Assembly (NCBI GenBank): GCA_027621335.1 | Contig: JAQCAN010000026.1 | Coordinates: forward strand, 1 to 16,488 | Length of the DNA stretch: 16,488 bases | DNA from: Bacteroidota bacterium | Lineage (GTDB): Bacteria > Bacteroidota > Bacteroidia > Flavobacteriales_D > JABDKJ01 | Direction: 5' to 3' | Shown here: piece after piece, positions 1 to 8,509 of the stretch | How the letters are laid out: every line of letters begins with the position of its first letter | Position numbering within the stretch: the first letter of the stretch is position 1 | Translations under genes and position numbers: made by a program | The notes under the pieces: model-generated | The model's input: only the letters and a program-made list of their open reading frames with translations | Told to the model about the DNA's origin: nothing | The model's database searches: none

Positions 1-2351
1 AGCGCGGAAGTGCGACTTCAAAAGATGTTCAAGTCAATCTGAACACGTCCTATTCTCTATCCGAGGTCGTGGAGTTCGCTGACGTTCTCAGTGCTGATGA
101 ATTCAGGCAAGTCATCAACGAATATGGAACAGCTAACCAGATCAATCTTCTAGGAGACGCCAACACCAACTGGCAGGATGAGATCTACCAGACAGGAACC
201 ATATCTGAGACGAATCTGTCATTCTCTGGTGGCATACAGAACCTTCCTTATAGGGTCTCCATAGGCTTCAAGGATGAAGAAGGAGTCTTGAAGCGTTCTA
301 GACTTCAAAGGACAAGCTTGGGAATGAACTTCCAGCCCACATTCTTAGATGGTGATCTTAAGGTGGATGTGAATACCAAGTTCACCTATAACAACAACTT
401 CTTCCCAGACAGAGGAGCCATTGGCGGAGCGGTCTCCTTTGACCCTACACAACCCATCTTCAATGATGCGGTCTTTACTGTTGGAGGTGAAGAGACCACC
501 TATGGAGGCTATTACGAGTGGGTCAACGCTGCTGGAGTGTTGAATAACCTCGCTGGAAGAAATCCAGTAGGGCTATTGAATCAGAGAAATGACGAGGCCC
601 GAGTCAACCGTTTCATAGGTAATATGAAACTGGATTATGCCATCCCATTCGTAGAAGGACTCCATGGTGTGCTCAATTTGGGTACGGATGCCTCCTCAGG
701 AAATGGTAACGTCTTCATACCAGCTGATGCAGCTGCTCAGTTCGCCCAAGGTGGAGAGCGCACCACCTTCTCACAGAAAAAGGAGAATCGCCTACTTGAG
801 GCTTATGCCAACTATGTCACCGAGCTTGAATCCATCAACAGTGATCTGGATTTAACAGGAGGATATTCCTATCAGCGTTGGAACACGTTCAATCCTTCTT
901 ATCCCTCCTTGAATGCATCGGGAGATACCATTACTCCTGCTGGCATTCCAGGACTGAATGAGAACGCACTTATCTCCTTCTATGGAAGAGTGAAATACTC
1001 CTTGAATGACAAGTATCTGCTCACGGCTACCTTGAGGAATGACGGGTCATCACGCTTTTCTCCAGATACACGTTGGGGGCTTTTCCCTTCTGTAGCTGTC
1101 GCTTGGAGGGTCAGTGAAGAATCCTTCCTGCAAAACGCTGGGCCACTCTCCTATCTCAAGTTCAGAGCTGGATGGGGAGTGACTGGACAACAGGATAGAT
1201 AGAGTCAATATCCCTATATAGCGAACTATAATACCAGCACGGCTACCGCACAGTATCCTTTTGGAACGACCTACTACAGCCTGCTGAGACCAGATGGTTA
1301 CGATGCCAATATCAAATGGGAAGAGACCACCAGTATCAATGCTGGATTCGATTTCGGATTCGTGAATGACCGCATCTATGGTTCCATAGATTATTATCGC
1401 AAGAATACCGATGACCTCCTAGCAGTAGTCGATGTCGTTGCGGGTACGAACTTTACCAACGAGATCCTGACCAACGTTGGGAGCATGACCAATGAAGGAT
1501 TGGAGATAGAGCTGAGTTATATCGCAATAGATAAGAAGGATATGGATTGGAGGGTCGGTATGAACTTCACGACCAATAGGAATGAGGTCACCAAATTGAC
1601 TCAGGTGGAAGACCCTAATTCACCAGGCATTCTGGTCGGAGGTATCAGCGGAGGTATCGGGAACAATGTCCAAATCCATGCTGTAGGTCATCCAACCTTC
1701 TCGTTCTATGTCTACGAGCAGCAATATGATGCGAGCGGGAGCCCGATCAATGCTGGAGCATTGAGAGACAGAGAGAATCCAGACTTCAATGGAGATGGCG
1801 TGGTCAATGCCTTAGACCGATACTCTTCTTTGGATGCTTTTGTGGATCGGAACAATGACGGAGTCATCAATGAGGATGACCGATATATCTACGAAAAGCC
1901 AGAACCTGATTTCTTCATGGGATTCAGCACAGATTTCAGCTACAAGCGCTGGTCCACAGCTTTCAACCTACGAGCAGAGTTCGATCGTTACACTTACAAT
2001 AACGTGAATTCACAGCGAGGCAACTTCCAATCGGTCCCTACCAATGGAAGCTCGACCAACTTGAACAGCAACTTCCTAGAAACCGGTTTCACCAATACGT
2101 CAGTTGAACAATTCCTTTCTGACTATTACATAGAAAAGGCTGACTTCCTGCGTATGGATTACTTCAATGTGAACTATAACTTCGGGAAGATCCTGAATGA
2201 GACCATGAGTCTTAGCATGGGTGTGAATGTGAACAACGTGTTCGTGCTCAGCGATTACTCTGGTATAGATCCAGAGGTAGTCGGTGGGATCGATAACAGT
2301 ATTTTTCCTAGACCGAGAATCTATTCTATCAATTTGAATGTCACTCTATAA
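1..2351 (+). pseudogene. SusC/RagA-family TonB-dependent outer-membrane transporter, 5' incomplete, with one in-frame stop
   Basis: Outer-membrane importer that takes up glycan oligosaccharides or similar nutrients with TonB energy, working with a SusD lipoprotein. The window opens inside the gene: reading from base 3 gives RGSATSKDVQVNLNTSYSLS, the end of the plug domain, so the signal peptide, N-terminal domain and most of the plug are missing. The rest is beta-barrel. It includes SusC-typical stretches (FRAGWGVTGQQD, YDANIKWEETTSINAGFDFG, GSIDYY) and two EF-hand-like acidic loops (DFNGDGVVNALDRY, DRNNDGVINEDDRY) before PEPDFFMGF, as family members often have. A TAG at 1200-1202 interrupts the frame; the same frame then continues with SQYPYIANYN and runs to TAA at 2349-2351. 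The fragments are 3-1202 and 1203-2351, with a possible internal start at 1362. SusC homologues usually read QDIGSxYPYLxRY here, so the R-stop replaces a normally sense position. It is followed directly by susD. Family assignment is firm; whether the gene is dead is not. Confidence 0.9.
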
Positions 2352-2367
2352 TAAAATGTCCACAATA

Positions 2368-3960
2368 ATGAATACATCGAACATGCGCTCCCTAGCCATC
2401 TGCATGACATTTGCCATGCTGTTCACCACATGTACCAAGGACTTGGACCTAGAGCCTGCGTACGGCCTGAATTCAGCTTCTGTATATGAGGACCCTGGGA
2501 ATTATATCAACGTACTAGCCAAGGTCTATGCAGGTCTGGCTGTTTCTGGAAACCAAGGCCCCGCAGGTAGTCCCGATATCGCAGGAATCGATGAAGGCTT
2601 CTCCCAGTACACACGTGTCATGTGGAACCTTCAAGAGATCTGCACTGACGAAGCGGTCTGCGGATGGAATGATGTCGGAATCCCTGAGTTGAATACCATG
2701 GAATGGACCGCCAGCAATAGTTTTGTGAAAGCCGGTTATTCTAGGATTTACTTCCAGATCACCCTGTGCAACGAGTTCATCAGAGAAAGTTCCGATAGCA
2801 AATTGGATGAACGAGGATTCTCAGATTCGGATAAGAACAGGATCAGGATGATGAACCGTGAAGCGCGTTTCCTCAGAGCATTGAGTTATTGGCACGCCAT
2901 TGACCTATTCGGCAACGTACCATTCGTCACTGAAGAGGATGCAGTGGGAGCATTCCTTCCTGAACAGATTGACCGAGCATCTCTATTCAATTACATTGAA
3001 AGCGAACTCTTGGCCATTGAAGGTGGGATGTCGGCTCCGAAGTCCAACGACTATGGGCGTGCTGATCAAGGAGCGGCTTGGATGTTGTTGGCCAAACTCT
3101 ATCTGAATTCCCAAGTGTATACAGGTGTTGCAAGATACGCTCAAGCGGCTGAGTATGCCCAAAGGATCATCAACAGCGGAGCTTACGCTTTGAGCACAGA
3201 GTACCGATTCCTCTTCTTAGCTGATAATGATGAGGCCCCAGCGGTGAACGAGATCATCTTCCCAGTTCGCTTCGATGCAATGAACACCCAAACATGGGGA
3301 GGAGGAACGTTTTTCGTTCATGCCTTCCTTGGAAATGACACTCAAGACCCAGTCGAGTTCGGGGTGAATGGGGGCTGGGCAGGATACCGCACCAAGCAAG
3401 CATTCTCAAGTAAGATGGACACCGTTGGCGATACCAGGAACACCCTTCACACTGAAGGTCATCAGCAGCTTGTAGAGCAAATAGGAGTGTGGACCAATGG
3501 CTTCCCAAATTCCAAGTATCGCAATGTGACCAAAACAGGAGATCTTCCTGCGGATGCCGACCCTTCAGGTAACCACGTGAATACAGATTTCCCTATGTTC
3601 CGCTTGGCCGATGCATATCTGATCTATGCTGAGGCCGCGGCTCGAGGGTCTGCAGACATGGGAACTGCAATGGGGTATGTGAATGACTTGAGACAAAGAG
3701 CATATGGGGATAATGCACACAAAGTCAGCTCGATGACTCCTTTAGAAGTCCTTGATGAAAGGGCAAGAGAATTGCATTGGGAGGGACATAGACGAACTGA
3801 CCTTGTTCGTTTCGGATTGTTCACCAGTGGTGATTATGTCTGGGAGTACAAAGGCAACTCTCCAACGGGTGTGGGTGTACCTGATTATATCAATCTTTAT
3901 CCCCTTTCAGCCGATGACGTGGTCGCCAATCCCAACCTTGTGCAGAATACTGGATACTGA
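2368..3960 (+). CDS. SusD/RagB-family nutrient-binding outer-membrane lipoprotein
   Basis: Surface lipoprotein that caps the SusC channel and binds the glycan to be imported; about 530 aa, normal for the family. I chose the ATG at 2368, which gives MNTSNMRSLAICMTFAMLF followed by TTC with Cys22 as the lipidation site. ATG codons at 2338, 2356 and 2383 are in the same frame; 2338 overlaps susC and adds only non-signal residues. SusD features include the N-terminal TPR-like helices, the IDEGFSQYTRVMWNLQEICTDEAVC region, ARFLRALSYWHAIDLFGNVPFVTE, AYLIYAEAAARG and the C-terminal RARELHWEGHRRTDLVRFG, followed by NLYPLS. The FSQYTR...TDEAVCGWND stretch resembles, from memory, SusD proteins of alpha-glucan (starch/maltodextrin) loci, but the substrate is an inference. 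It lies 16 bases after the susC stop, so the two are co-transcribed, and a terminator follows at once. Confidence 0.95.
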   Translation: MNTSNMRSLAICMTFAMLFTTCTKDLDLEPAYGLNSASVYEDPGNYINVLAKVYAGLAVSGNQGPAGSPDIAGIDEGFSQYTRVMWNLQEICTDEAVCGWNDVGIPELNTMEWTASNSFVKAGYSRIYFQITLCNEFIRESSDSKLDERGFSDSDKNRIRMMNREARFLRALSYWHAIDLFGNVPFVTEEDAVGAFLPEQIDRASLFNYIESELLAIEGGMSAPKSNDYGRADQGAAWMLLAKLYLNSQVYTGVARYAQAAEYAQRIINSGAYALSTEYRFLFLADNDEAPAVNEIIFPVRFDAMNTQTWGGGTFFVHAFLGNDTQDPVEFGVNGGWAGYRTKQAFSSKMDTVGDTRNTLHTEGHQQLVEQIGVWTNGFPNSKYRNVTKTGDLPADADPSGNHVNTDFPMFRLADAYLIYAEAAARGSADMGTAMGYVNDLRQRAYGDNAHKVSSMTPLEVLDERARELHWEGHRRTDLVRFGLFTSGDYVWEYKGNSPTGVGVPDYINLYPLSADDVVANPNLVQNTGY

Positions 3961-3987
3961 TATTACAACCAAACAGACAGATGAAAG

Positions 3988-4013
3988 AACGGCCCGCATG
4001 GGCCGTTTTTTTT
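3988..4013 (+). terminator. Intrinsic terminator of the susCD operon
   Basis: A 7-bp GC-rich stem, ACGGCCC pairing with GGGCCGT around a GCAT loop, runs straight into a T-tract at 4006-4013. It lies about 30 bases after the susD stop and separates the operon from the FAS1 gene. Confidence 0.9.
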
Positions 4014-4080
4014 AAATACACGTAAGCGTTTGGAGCTGCTATTTCTTCTTAGGGATGTAATCCATTAATACATCATACTA

Positions 4081-5085
4081 ATGAATAAAATAGTGCGCTT
4101 TGCCGGAATGGCATTTTTAACATCTGCATTGATTCTAACAGGATGCAGTAAGAACGAACTGACCGATATCGCTACTGAGCAGGTCGATATGGACAAGCAA
4201 CTTGATGCTTTCATAGAAGAACTTGAAGGCAATGCTTTGAAATATGCTACTGAGAGACCTGAGGATTTTGGAGGAGACTTGAGCAAGTCCAATCAGTATC
4301 TGAACTTCAATATCCTAAGAGAAGGAATAAGGAGTGCTGGTCTCGTTCCAGCCGTTGTAGGAGGTGGTATCACCATACTATGTCCTAATAATCAGGCCTT
4401 CTTGAACATAGGTATCACTTTGGATAATGTTGCTGAAGTTGAGGGGCTGGCTGATATCCTTCTCTATCATGTTATAGGAGGAACGGTCTTCTCAGGAGAC
4501 CTGACCAATGGTTATGTGCCTACCTTGAATGGTGCTGCTGTTCAGATCGGACTTCCTACAGGAGGCCAGGCAGTTAACCTCCCTACAGTGAATGATGCGC
4601 AGATCTTCTTATTCGATTCTGGGAAATTCGGAACCGTTTACCATGGCATCTCAGAAGTATTGATTCCACCAACTCAGAATATAGTGGAGTTAGCAATCGG
4701 AGCAAATCCCGAGTTCACTATTCTAGTAGATGCTTTGGTTCAGACCGGTCTCGATCAAGTGCTTATTACAGAAGGTCCTTTCACCGTTTTCGCTCCAACG
4801 AACCAAGCGTTCATCGACCTGGGTATTGATTTGAGCACACTCACTGATGAGGAACTGTCCAACATTCTTCTGTATCATGTCGTGTCAGGTGCGCGTGTTT
4901 ACAGCTCGGACTTGACCACAGGCAATGTGACCATGACGAATGGTGGTGAGATAGGTATCGATGCCACCAACTTCACTATTTCCGACTCAGGTTCTTCGGA
5001 TACAGCGGGATTGATTCTCTCCCTGGTGGATCTGCAAGGGACCAACGGAGTCATTCATGCCATTGACAAGGTGTTACTGCCTTGA
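4081..5085 (+). CDS. Lipoprotein with two fasciclin (FAS1) domains
   Basis: Predicted surface or periplasmic lipoprotein of 334 aa. The signal MNKIVRFAGMAFLTSALIL ends in the lipobox LTGC (Cys22). An acidic helical spacer (about residues 30-65) leads to two FAS1 domains. The first, about 74-187, is divergent: ITILCPNNQAF, LLYHVI, then YHGISEVLIPP. The second, about 190-334, is canonical: FTVFAPTNQAFIDLGID, ILLYHVVSG and the closing NGVIHAIDKVLLP. FAS1 domains mediate adhesion or protein contacts in many organisms; the partner here is unknown. The start is set by the lipoprotein signal. It has its own transcription unit, between a terminator upstream and one downstream, so it is probably not part of the susCD operon although it is next to it. 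I found no convincing promoter in the 67 bases upstream. Confidence 0.93.
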   Translation: MNKIVRFAGMAFLTSALILTGCSKNELTDIATEQVDMDKQLDAFIEELEGNALKYATERPEDFGGDLSKSNQYLNFNILREGIRSAGLVPAVVGGGITILCPNNQAFLNIGITLDNVAEVEGLADILLYHVIGGTVFSGDLTNGYVPTLNGAAVQIGLPTGGQAVNLPTVNDAQIFLFDSGKFGTVYHGISEVLIPPTQNIVELAIGANPEFTILVDALVQTGLDQVLITEGPFTVFAPTNQAFIDLGIDLSTLTDEELSNILLYHVVSGARVYSSDLTTGNVTMTNGGEIGIDATNFTISDSGSSDTAGLILSLVDLQGTNGVIHAIDKVLLP

Positions 5086-5105
5086 TCGAGTATTAATTTC
5101 AAAGA

Positions 5106-5138
5106 AAAGGGCGGCCATGAGACCGCCCTTTCTTTTTT
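5106..5138. terminator. Bidirectional intrinsic terminator between convergent genes
   Basis: A 9-bp stem, AAAGGGCGG (5106-5114) pairing with CCGCCCTTT (5123-5131), encloses an 8-base loop and is followed by a T-rich tail to 5138. On the minus strand the stem is followed by TCTTT, so it can also serve the beta-barrel gene that ends at 5164. Confidence 0.85.
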
Positions 5139-5163
5139 AAATCTCATTTGTTACAGAGTCCTC

Positions 5164-5940
5164 TCAGAAGGCATAACCGATACTGATTCCTCCTCTGAAT
5201 ACAGGAAACAATTGGCCTTTGATATCCGCCCAAGCTGAATTCTCATCTGCATCAGCCTCGATGTTAGTGATGATGTCCCCTAGAAGGAAAATCTGGATAT
5301 CCGCATCATCTCTATTCTCCTCTATGTTCTGCTTGATGTCAGATAATCCTCCGCATCCAAATTTGGATCATTGGTCTCTAGATGAATGTTACCACTGGCG
5401 ACACCAAAACCTGTGTTGATATCCAGGAATATGCGCTGACCTAAAAGCAAACTGACCACCAATGGCAAGTCCACCTCCTGCCGCACTCGCATCTCCATCC
5501 AAGTTCGCCCTGATATCCTCACCGTCCTTGGTGTAGTCGTAGGGCACTTTGTATTTGAAATCGTAGTACCTCAAGAAGGCCTCGACATAGAATCCTGTCA
5601 TCGCTCCCCCCGGATAGACACGGAAATATGGATTGATGAAGTACCCTTTGGGTTCTATCTCCCCAGTATAGGTCTGATTCTCACCATCTAATTCTCCTAT
5701 GGCATCAACTGTGAAGGTCGTAGGGATCTTATATCCTCCTAAAAGGCCAACACTCGTGTTCGGACCGGCTTTGTACTCATAATTCGCATTGATGGAGTAA
5801 AAGGCCCAGCCTACCAGATTGGTCTTGACGATATACTTCGCACCGAATACCTCTCCACCGAGGTCCTGCGATTGAACTTGTTGGCAAAGAGAGAACGAAG
5901 CTATTATCGAAAGAATGAAAAGTCGGTTAAGGTGTTTCAT
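5164..5940 (-). pseudogene. DUF3575-like outer-membrane beta-barrel protein, with two compensating frameshifts
   Basis: Small exported protein that would be 258 aa if intact. The start at 5940 gives a signal peptide (MKHLNRLFILSIIASFSLC, cleavage probably near QVQSQ), then KTNLVGWAFYSINANYEYKA and VGLLGGYKIP, the pattern of DUF3575-type barrels, then alternating beta-strand segments. The frame runs to about 5442 (GGGLAIGGQFAF). There the coding signal moves to another frame (GQRIFLDINTGFGVASGNIH) and near 5343-5348 returns to the first (LSDIKQNIEENRDDADIQIF ... GGISIGYAF, TGA at 5164-5166). One extra base at the first point and one missing base at the second explain it; the two cancel. The terminal aromatic Phe is typical of outer-membrane barrels. 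It is preceded by a -7 box and ends at a shared terminator. Function is unknown. It is either a genuine pseudogene or a normal gene with two sequence errors. Confidence 0.8.
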
Positions 5941-5967
5941 GATAAAAGTCTTTTAGTTTTCCTTTAT

Positions 5968-5975
5968 CAAAGATA
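5968..5975 (-). promoter_or_regulatory. Bacteroidetes-type -7 box (TATCTTTG) of the beta-barrel gene
   Basis: Exact match to TAnnTTTG on the minus strand, 27 bases before the ATG at 5940. No TTTG or TTG is visible at the -33 position, so only half of the promoter is recognisable. The predicted transcript starts about 20 bases before the ATG. Confidence 0.5.
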
Positions 5976-6047
5976 CAGTAAGAGACCTATAGTGTGCCCT
6001 AACCTTTAGGATAGGCCACCTAGGTCACATTTCTTCTGCATCCGAGC

Positions 6048-6080
6048 AAAAAAAATCCCCATCGGGTCTCCGATGGGGAT
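6048..6080 (-). terminator. Intrinsic terminator of the TPR lipoprotein gene
   Basis: An 11-bp perfect stem (6055-6065 with 6070-6080; ATCCCCATCGG on the plus strand) with loop GTCT. The A-run at 6048-6055 becomes a U-tail on the minus-strand transcript. It begins 21 bases after the stop codon at 6102. Confidence 0.9.
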
Positions 6081-6101
6081 TCTAACCGTTTATTAGGTTT
6101 C

Positions 6102-7778
6102 TTATAAGCTCAGTGTCATTCCAAGGAATTCTGCGTCCTTCATGGCTCTATCCTTCAAGGACGGGTCTTTGCTGATGGCCATCTGCAAATGGCTGTTCAC
6201 GCTGGCCGCATCGCTCCCTCTAGCTGCGATGATGGCTCTGATGTAATGAGCCACAGCTGAATCTCCTTCCTCTGCCCTATCTAAAATGTTACTGGCAGAA
6301 GCTGCATCACCGTTCAATAGAGCAGCTAGAGCACTGTTCACAGAATCATAGCCTTTGTAGTTGCTCACAGCCGAACCATAATCTCCATCTTGGATATTCA
6401 CAATTCCAAGGTTGTAGGCCGCCTCAGTCCCTGCAGACATGCCTTCACGGAACATTTCAGCCGCTTTCTTGCGGTCACCATTCCTGTGCACCATGATTCC
6501 AGTATTATTGGATGTTGTTGCGTTCTTCTCAATGTTGGAAGCCTTGGTGAACTGAGCCGATGCGTCTGCCATCTTCCCTTGCATGTAATAGATTCCACCG
6601 ATATTGTTCGCTGCCCTATAGTCATCTGTGAAACGGGCTTCAGCATGCTTGTAAACACTCAGTTTGGTGGCATCATCCGAATGCAATTCAGCTGCATAAA
6701 GAAGTTCCTCCAATTTCAAAGAATCAAGATTGGATTTGGAAAGTTCTATCAACTCCTCATCTGAATACCCAATAACATCATAAGACAGAACCATTTCAGC
6801 CCTTCTCAGCTTAGGAAGGATGTCTTCAGCAATCTCGGTGTAGGTCTTAGATAGGTTCTTGATCTCCTTCTCACGTTCATTTACATCAGAGTAGGTCTCA
6901 AGAATCCTGATAATGAGCGCCTTATCTTCTATATCTGAAGCTTCCATCAAGGTTCTGAAACCCTTCCAATCCTCACCGTTTCCTTTCTCTAAGTACGACC
7001 CATCAATGTCACCCAACTTGGCCTTTTTCATAATTCCGTCAGTCGTTTGCTTAGCGCTCTTAGCGCGTCCATCAGCCAACTTGTCGTTGCGATCCACTTC
7101 ACCTTCAGGGGAGGCATAGGCTTCGATGTCAATAGCCTTGGCCGCTAATCTCTCGTTATTAGCTATATCCTTCAGTAATGCATCCCATTCCTTCATATCG
7201 ATATCCTTCAACTCGCTCGCCCTGACTTGTGGAGAGTTAACCAGATAATTGATGGTAGCAGTGCTTCTCTCGGTGATGATCCTTTGGAAAGCATCCTGAG
7301 CCATAATGGCTTTATGATCTATCTGAACCAAATATGGCGTAGCGATAACGCCATCAGCGACTTTAGCTTCGCCTAGCTCTTTTCGGTTCGTACCCTTTCC
7401 AGCAGATGCAGCTATGAAAAGCTCAGACTTCATCATCATCGGGTCGTAGGCTACCACATCAGAGTAAGTGAAATTACCTCCTGACTTACTGTTGATCACA
7501 ATGCCATTTCCAGCGGCCTTCTCACCCTGAACTGTTACTGTTTTCAGTGCTTTCTCACCACCTTCCCAACGAATGACAGGAGTCACGTCAGCGATAGCGC
7601 TCTTATTGATGCTTTTCTCAGGCACTGCACCTGTGATGGAAACCCTGACACTATCTCCATGAGCTTCTAGTGGAGATGGAGTTACGCTGTAAGTCACATC
7701 GTCAAATAGTGAACAACTGGTGACGATGAGTGCAGCCGCGATAGCTGTTATGGTAGTACGTGAGTTTCTGAGAAACAT
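6102..7778 (-). CDS. TPR lipoprotein with an OmpA-like segment
   Basis: Envelope lipoprotein of about 558 aa. The frame is open to an ATG at 7832, but I chose 7778: it gives the lipoprotein signal MFLRNSRTTITAIAAALIV followed by TSC (Cys22), and the -7 box at 7811-7818 lies between the two candidates, so the upstream ATG would not be transcribed. After a beta-rich N-terminal part, about residues 160-250 contain IDIEAYASPEGEVDRNDKLA followed by DGRAKS, the end of an OmpA-like peptidoglycan-binding fold. A charged helical region follows. Residues of about 365-545 form TPR-like helical repeats (AANNIGGIYYMQGKMADASA, AAYNLGIVNIQDGDYGSAV). Similar TPR lipoproteins are common in Bacteroidota; the exact role is unknown, and anchoring an envelope complex to the cell wall is an inference. 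It is a single-gene unit with its own terminator. Confidence 0.85.
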   Translation of the reverse strand: MFLRNSRTTITAIAAALIVTSCSLFDDVTYSVTPSPLEAHGDSVRVSITGAVPEKSINKSAIADVTPVIRWEGGEKALKTVTVQGEKAAGNGIVINSKSGGNFTYSDVVAYDPMMMKSELFIAASAGKGTNRKELGEAKVADGVIATPYLVQIDHKAIMAQDAFQRIITERSTATINYLVNSPQVRASELKDIDMKEWDALLKDIANNERLAAKAIDIEAYASPEGEVDRNDKLADGRAKSAKQTTDGIMKKAKLGDIDGSYLEKGNGEDWKGFRTLMEASDIEDKALIIRILETYSDVNEREKEIKNLSKTYTEIAEDILPKLRRAEMVLSYDVIGYSDEELIELSKSNLDSLKLEELLYAAELHSDDATKLSVYKHAEARFTDDYRAANNIGGIYYMQGKMADASAQFTKASNIEKNATTSNNTGIMVHRNGDRKKAAEMFREGMSAGTEAAYNLGIVNIQDGDYGSAVSNYKGYDSVNSALAALLNGDAASASNILDRAEEGDSAVAHYIRAIIAARGSDAASVNSHLQMAISKDPSLKDRAMKDAEFLGMTLSL

Positions 7779-7810
7779 GATAGATGGATTATGGTTTTTG
7801 TTTAAAGGCA

Positions 7811-7818
7811 CAAAATTA
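7811..7818 (-). promoter_or_regulatory. Bacteroidetes-type -7 box (TAATTTTG) of the TPR lipoprotein gene
   Basis: Exact match to TAnnTTTG on the minus strand, 32 bases before the ATG at 7778. It supports that start over the longer frame. No clear -33 element is visible. Confidence 0.5.
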
Positions 7819-7864
7819 ACATAAGGACGCATAGTACTCTAATGTTTTCCTACTCCTCCCTAGG

Positions 7865-8509
7865 TCAAATATCCCTCTCAAAATCCAGATAAGTCAATCC
7901 TATCGGGAATTTTCGTTCAACCAATGAAATCAGACGGTCGAAACAGGACTTATCCTCTACAAAATTCTGCCCTTTCAAGTCAATTACCACTGATTTGAAG
8001 CCCTCCTGTTGTTTCAAGAACTCGAGATAGCCCCGTTGGACGGCTTGCAAGTAGCCCTCCTTTATGCCTTGCTCATAGGGACGACCTCGCTTTTTAATGT
8101 TATCCTTAAGACCTTGTGTGTCCACATGAAGGTACAATAGGAGATCGGGTTTTGGAAGGTTACTGAACATGATGTCAAAGAGGGACCTGAACAATCGAAA
8201 CTCGTCCTCATTCAAATTATTACGGCTGAATATCAATGACTTACCTATAAAATAATCACTTACAGTTCTCTGTTGGAACAGATCAGGTGAGGAGAAATGG
8301 TCTTTCAGCTGATGGTATCGTTCAGCTAAAAAGAACAATTCCAGTGGAAACGCATGTTTCTCGGGATCTTCATAGAACTTGGGCAGAAAAGGATTATCCG
8401 CGAATTGCTCCAAGATGAGCTTGGTGCCCAGAGCCTCACTGAACATCTTCGACAAGGTCGTCTTCCCCGCACCGATGTTCCCTTCTATGGCTATGAAATC
8501 GTAGTTCAT
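7865..8509 (-). CDS. Deoxynucleoside kinase (dNK family), folK-linked copy
   Basis: Cytoplasmic salvage enzyme that phosphorylates a deoxynucleoside with a nucleoside triphosphate; 214 aa, normal length. The P-loop EGNIGAGKTTLS lies at about residues 8-19. The expected catalytic-base glutamate is in LILEQFADNPFLPKFYEDP, and a lid-like arginine region is in KKRGRPYEQGI. The usual (D/E)R(S/T) motif reads QQRTVSDYF, with Q in place of the acid. This may be normal for the folK-linked subgroup or may affect substrate choice, so specificity cannot be read from sequence. The ATG overlaps the folK stop (ATGA, 8506-8509), which points to translational coupling. Adjacency of dNK with folK recurs in Bacteroidota as I recall. 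A paralogue lies at 14623-15240. Confidence 0.93.
   Translation of the reverse strand: MNYDFIAIEGNIGAGKTTLSKMFSEALGTKLILEQFADNPFLPKFYEDPEKHAFPLELFFLAERYHQLKDHFSSPDLFQQRTVSDYFIGKSLIFSRNNLNEDEFRLFRSLFDIMFSNLPKPDLLLYLHVDTQGLKDNIKKRGRPYEQGIKEGYLQAVQRGYLEFLKQQEGFKSVVIDLKGQNFVEDKSCFDRLISLVERKFPIGLTYLDFERDI

Noticed and set aside
1200..1202. Genetic code change or recoding in which TAG is a sense codon
   Set aside because: No gene in this window ends in TAG, so recoding was considered, but only one in-frame TAG occurs in several thousand codons. Whole-genome recoding would show many.
2338..2367. susD start at the ATG at 2338, overlapping susC
   Set aside because: The added residues come before the charged start of the lipoprotein signal and would spoil it; the ATG at 2368 or 2383 fits better.
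3217..3508. Minus-strand open frames inside susD
   Set aside because: They are antisense to conserved SusD coding sequence, with low-complexity translations and no family features.
5219..5419. Plus-strand open frame in the region downstream of the FAS1 gene
   Set aside because: It runs antisense to the 3' part of the barrel gene, which is coding once the two frameshifts are accounted for.
6390..6764. Plus-strand open frame of 124 codons opposite the TPR lipoprotein gene
   Set aside because: The opposite strand carries clear TPR repeats and a lipoprotein signal. This frame has no start context or domain.
7779..7832. TPR lipoprotein start at the ATG at 7832
   Set aside because: It puts 18 polar residues before the lipoprotein signal and lies upstream of the -7 box at 7811-7818.
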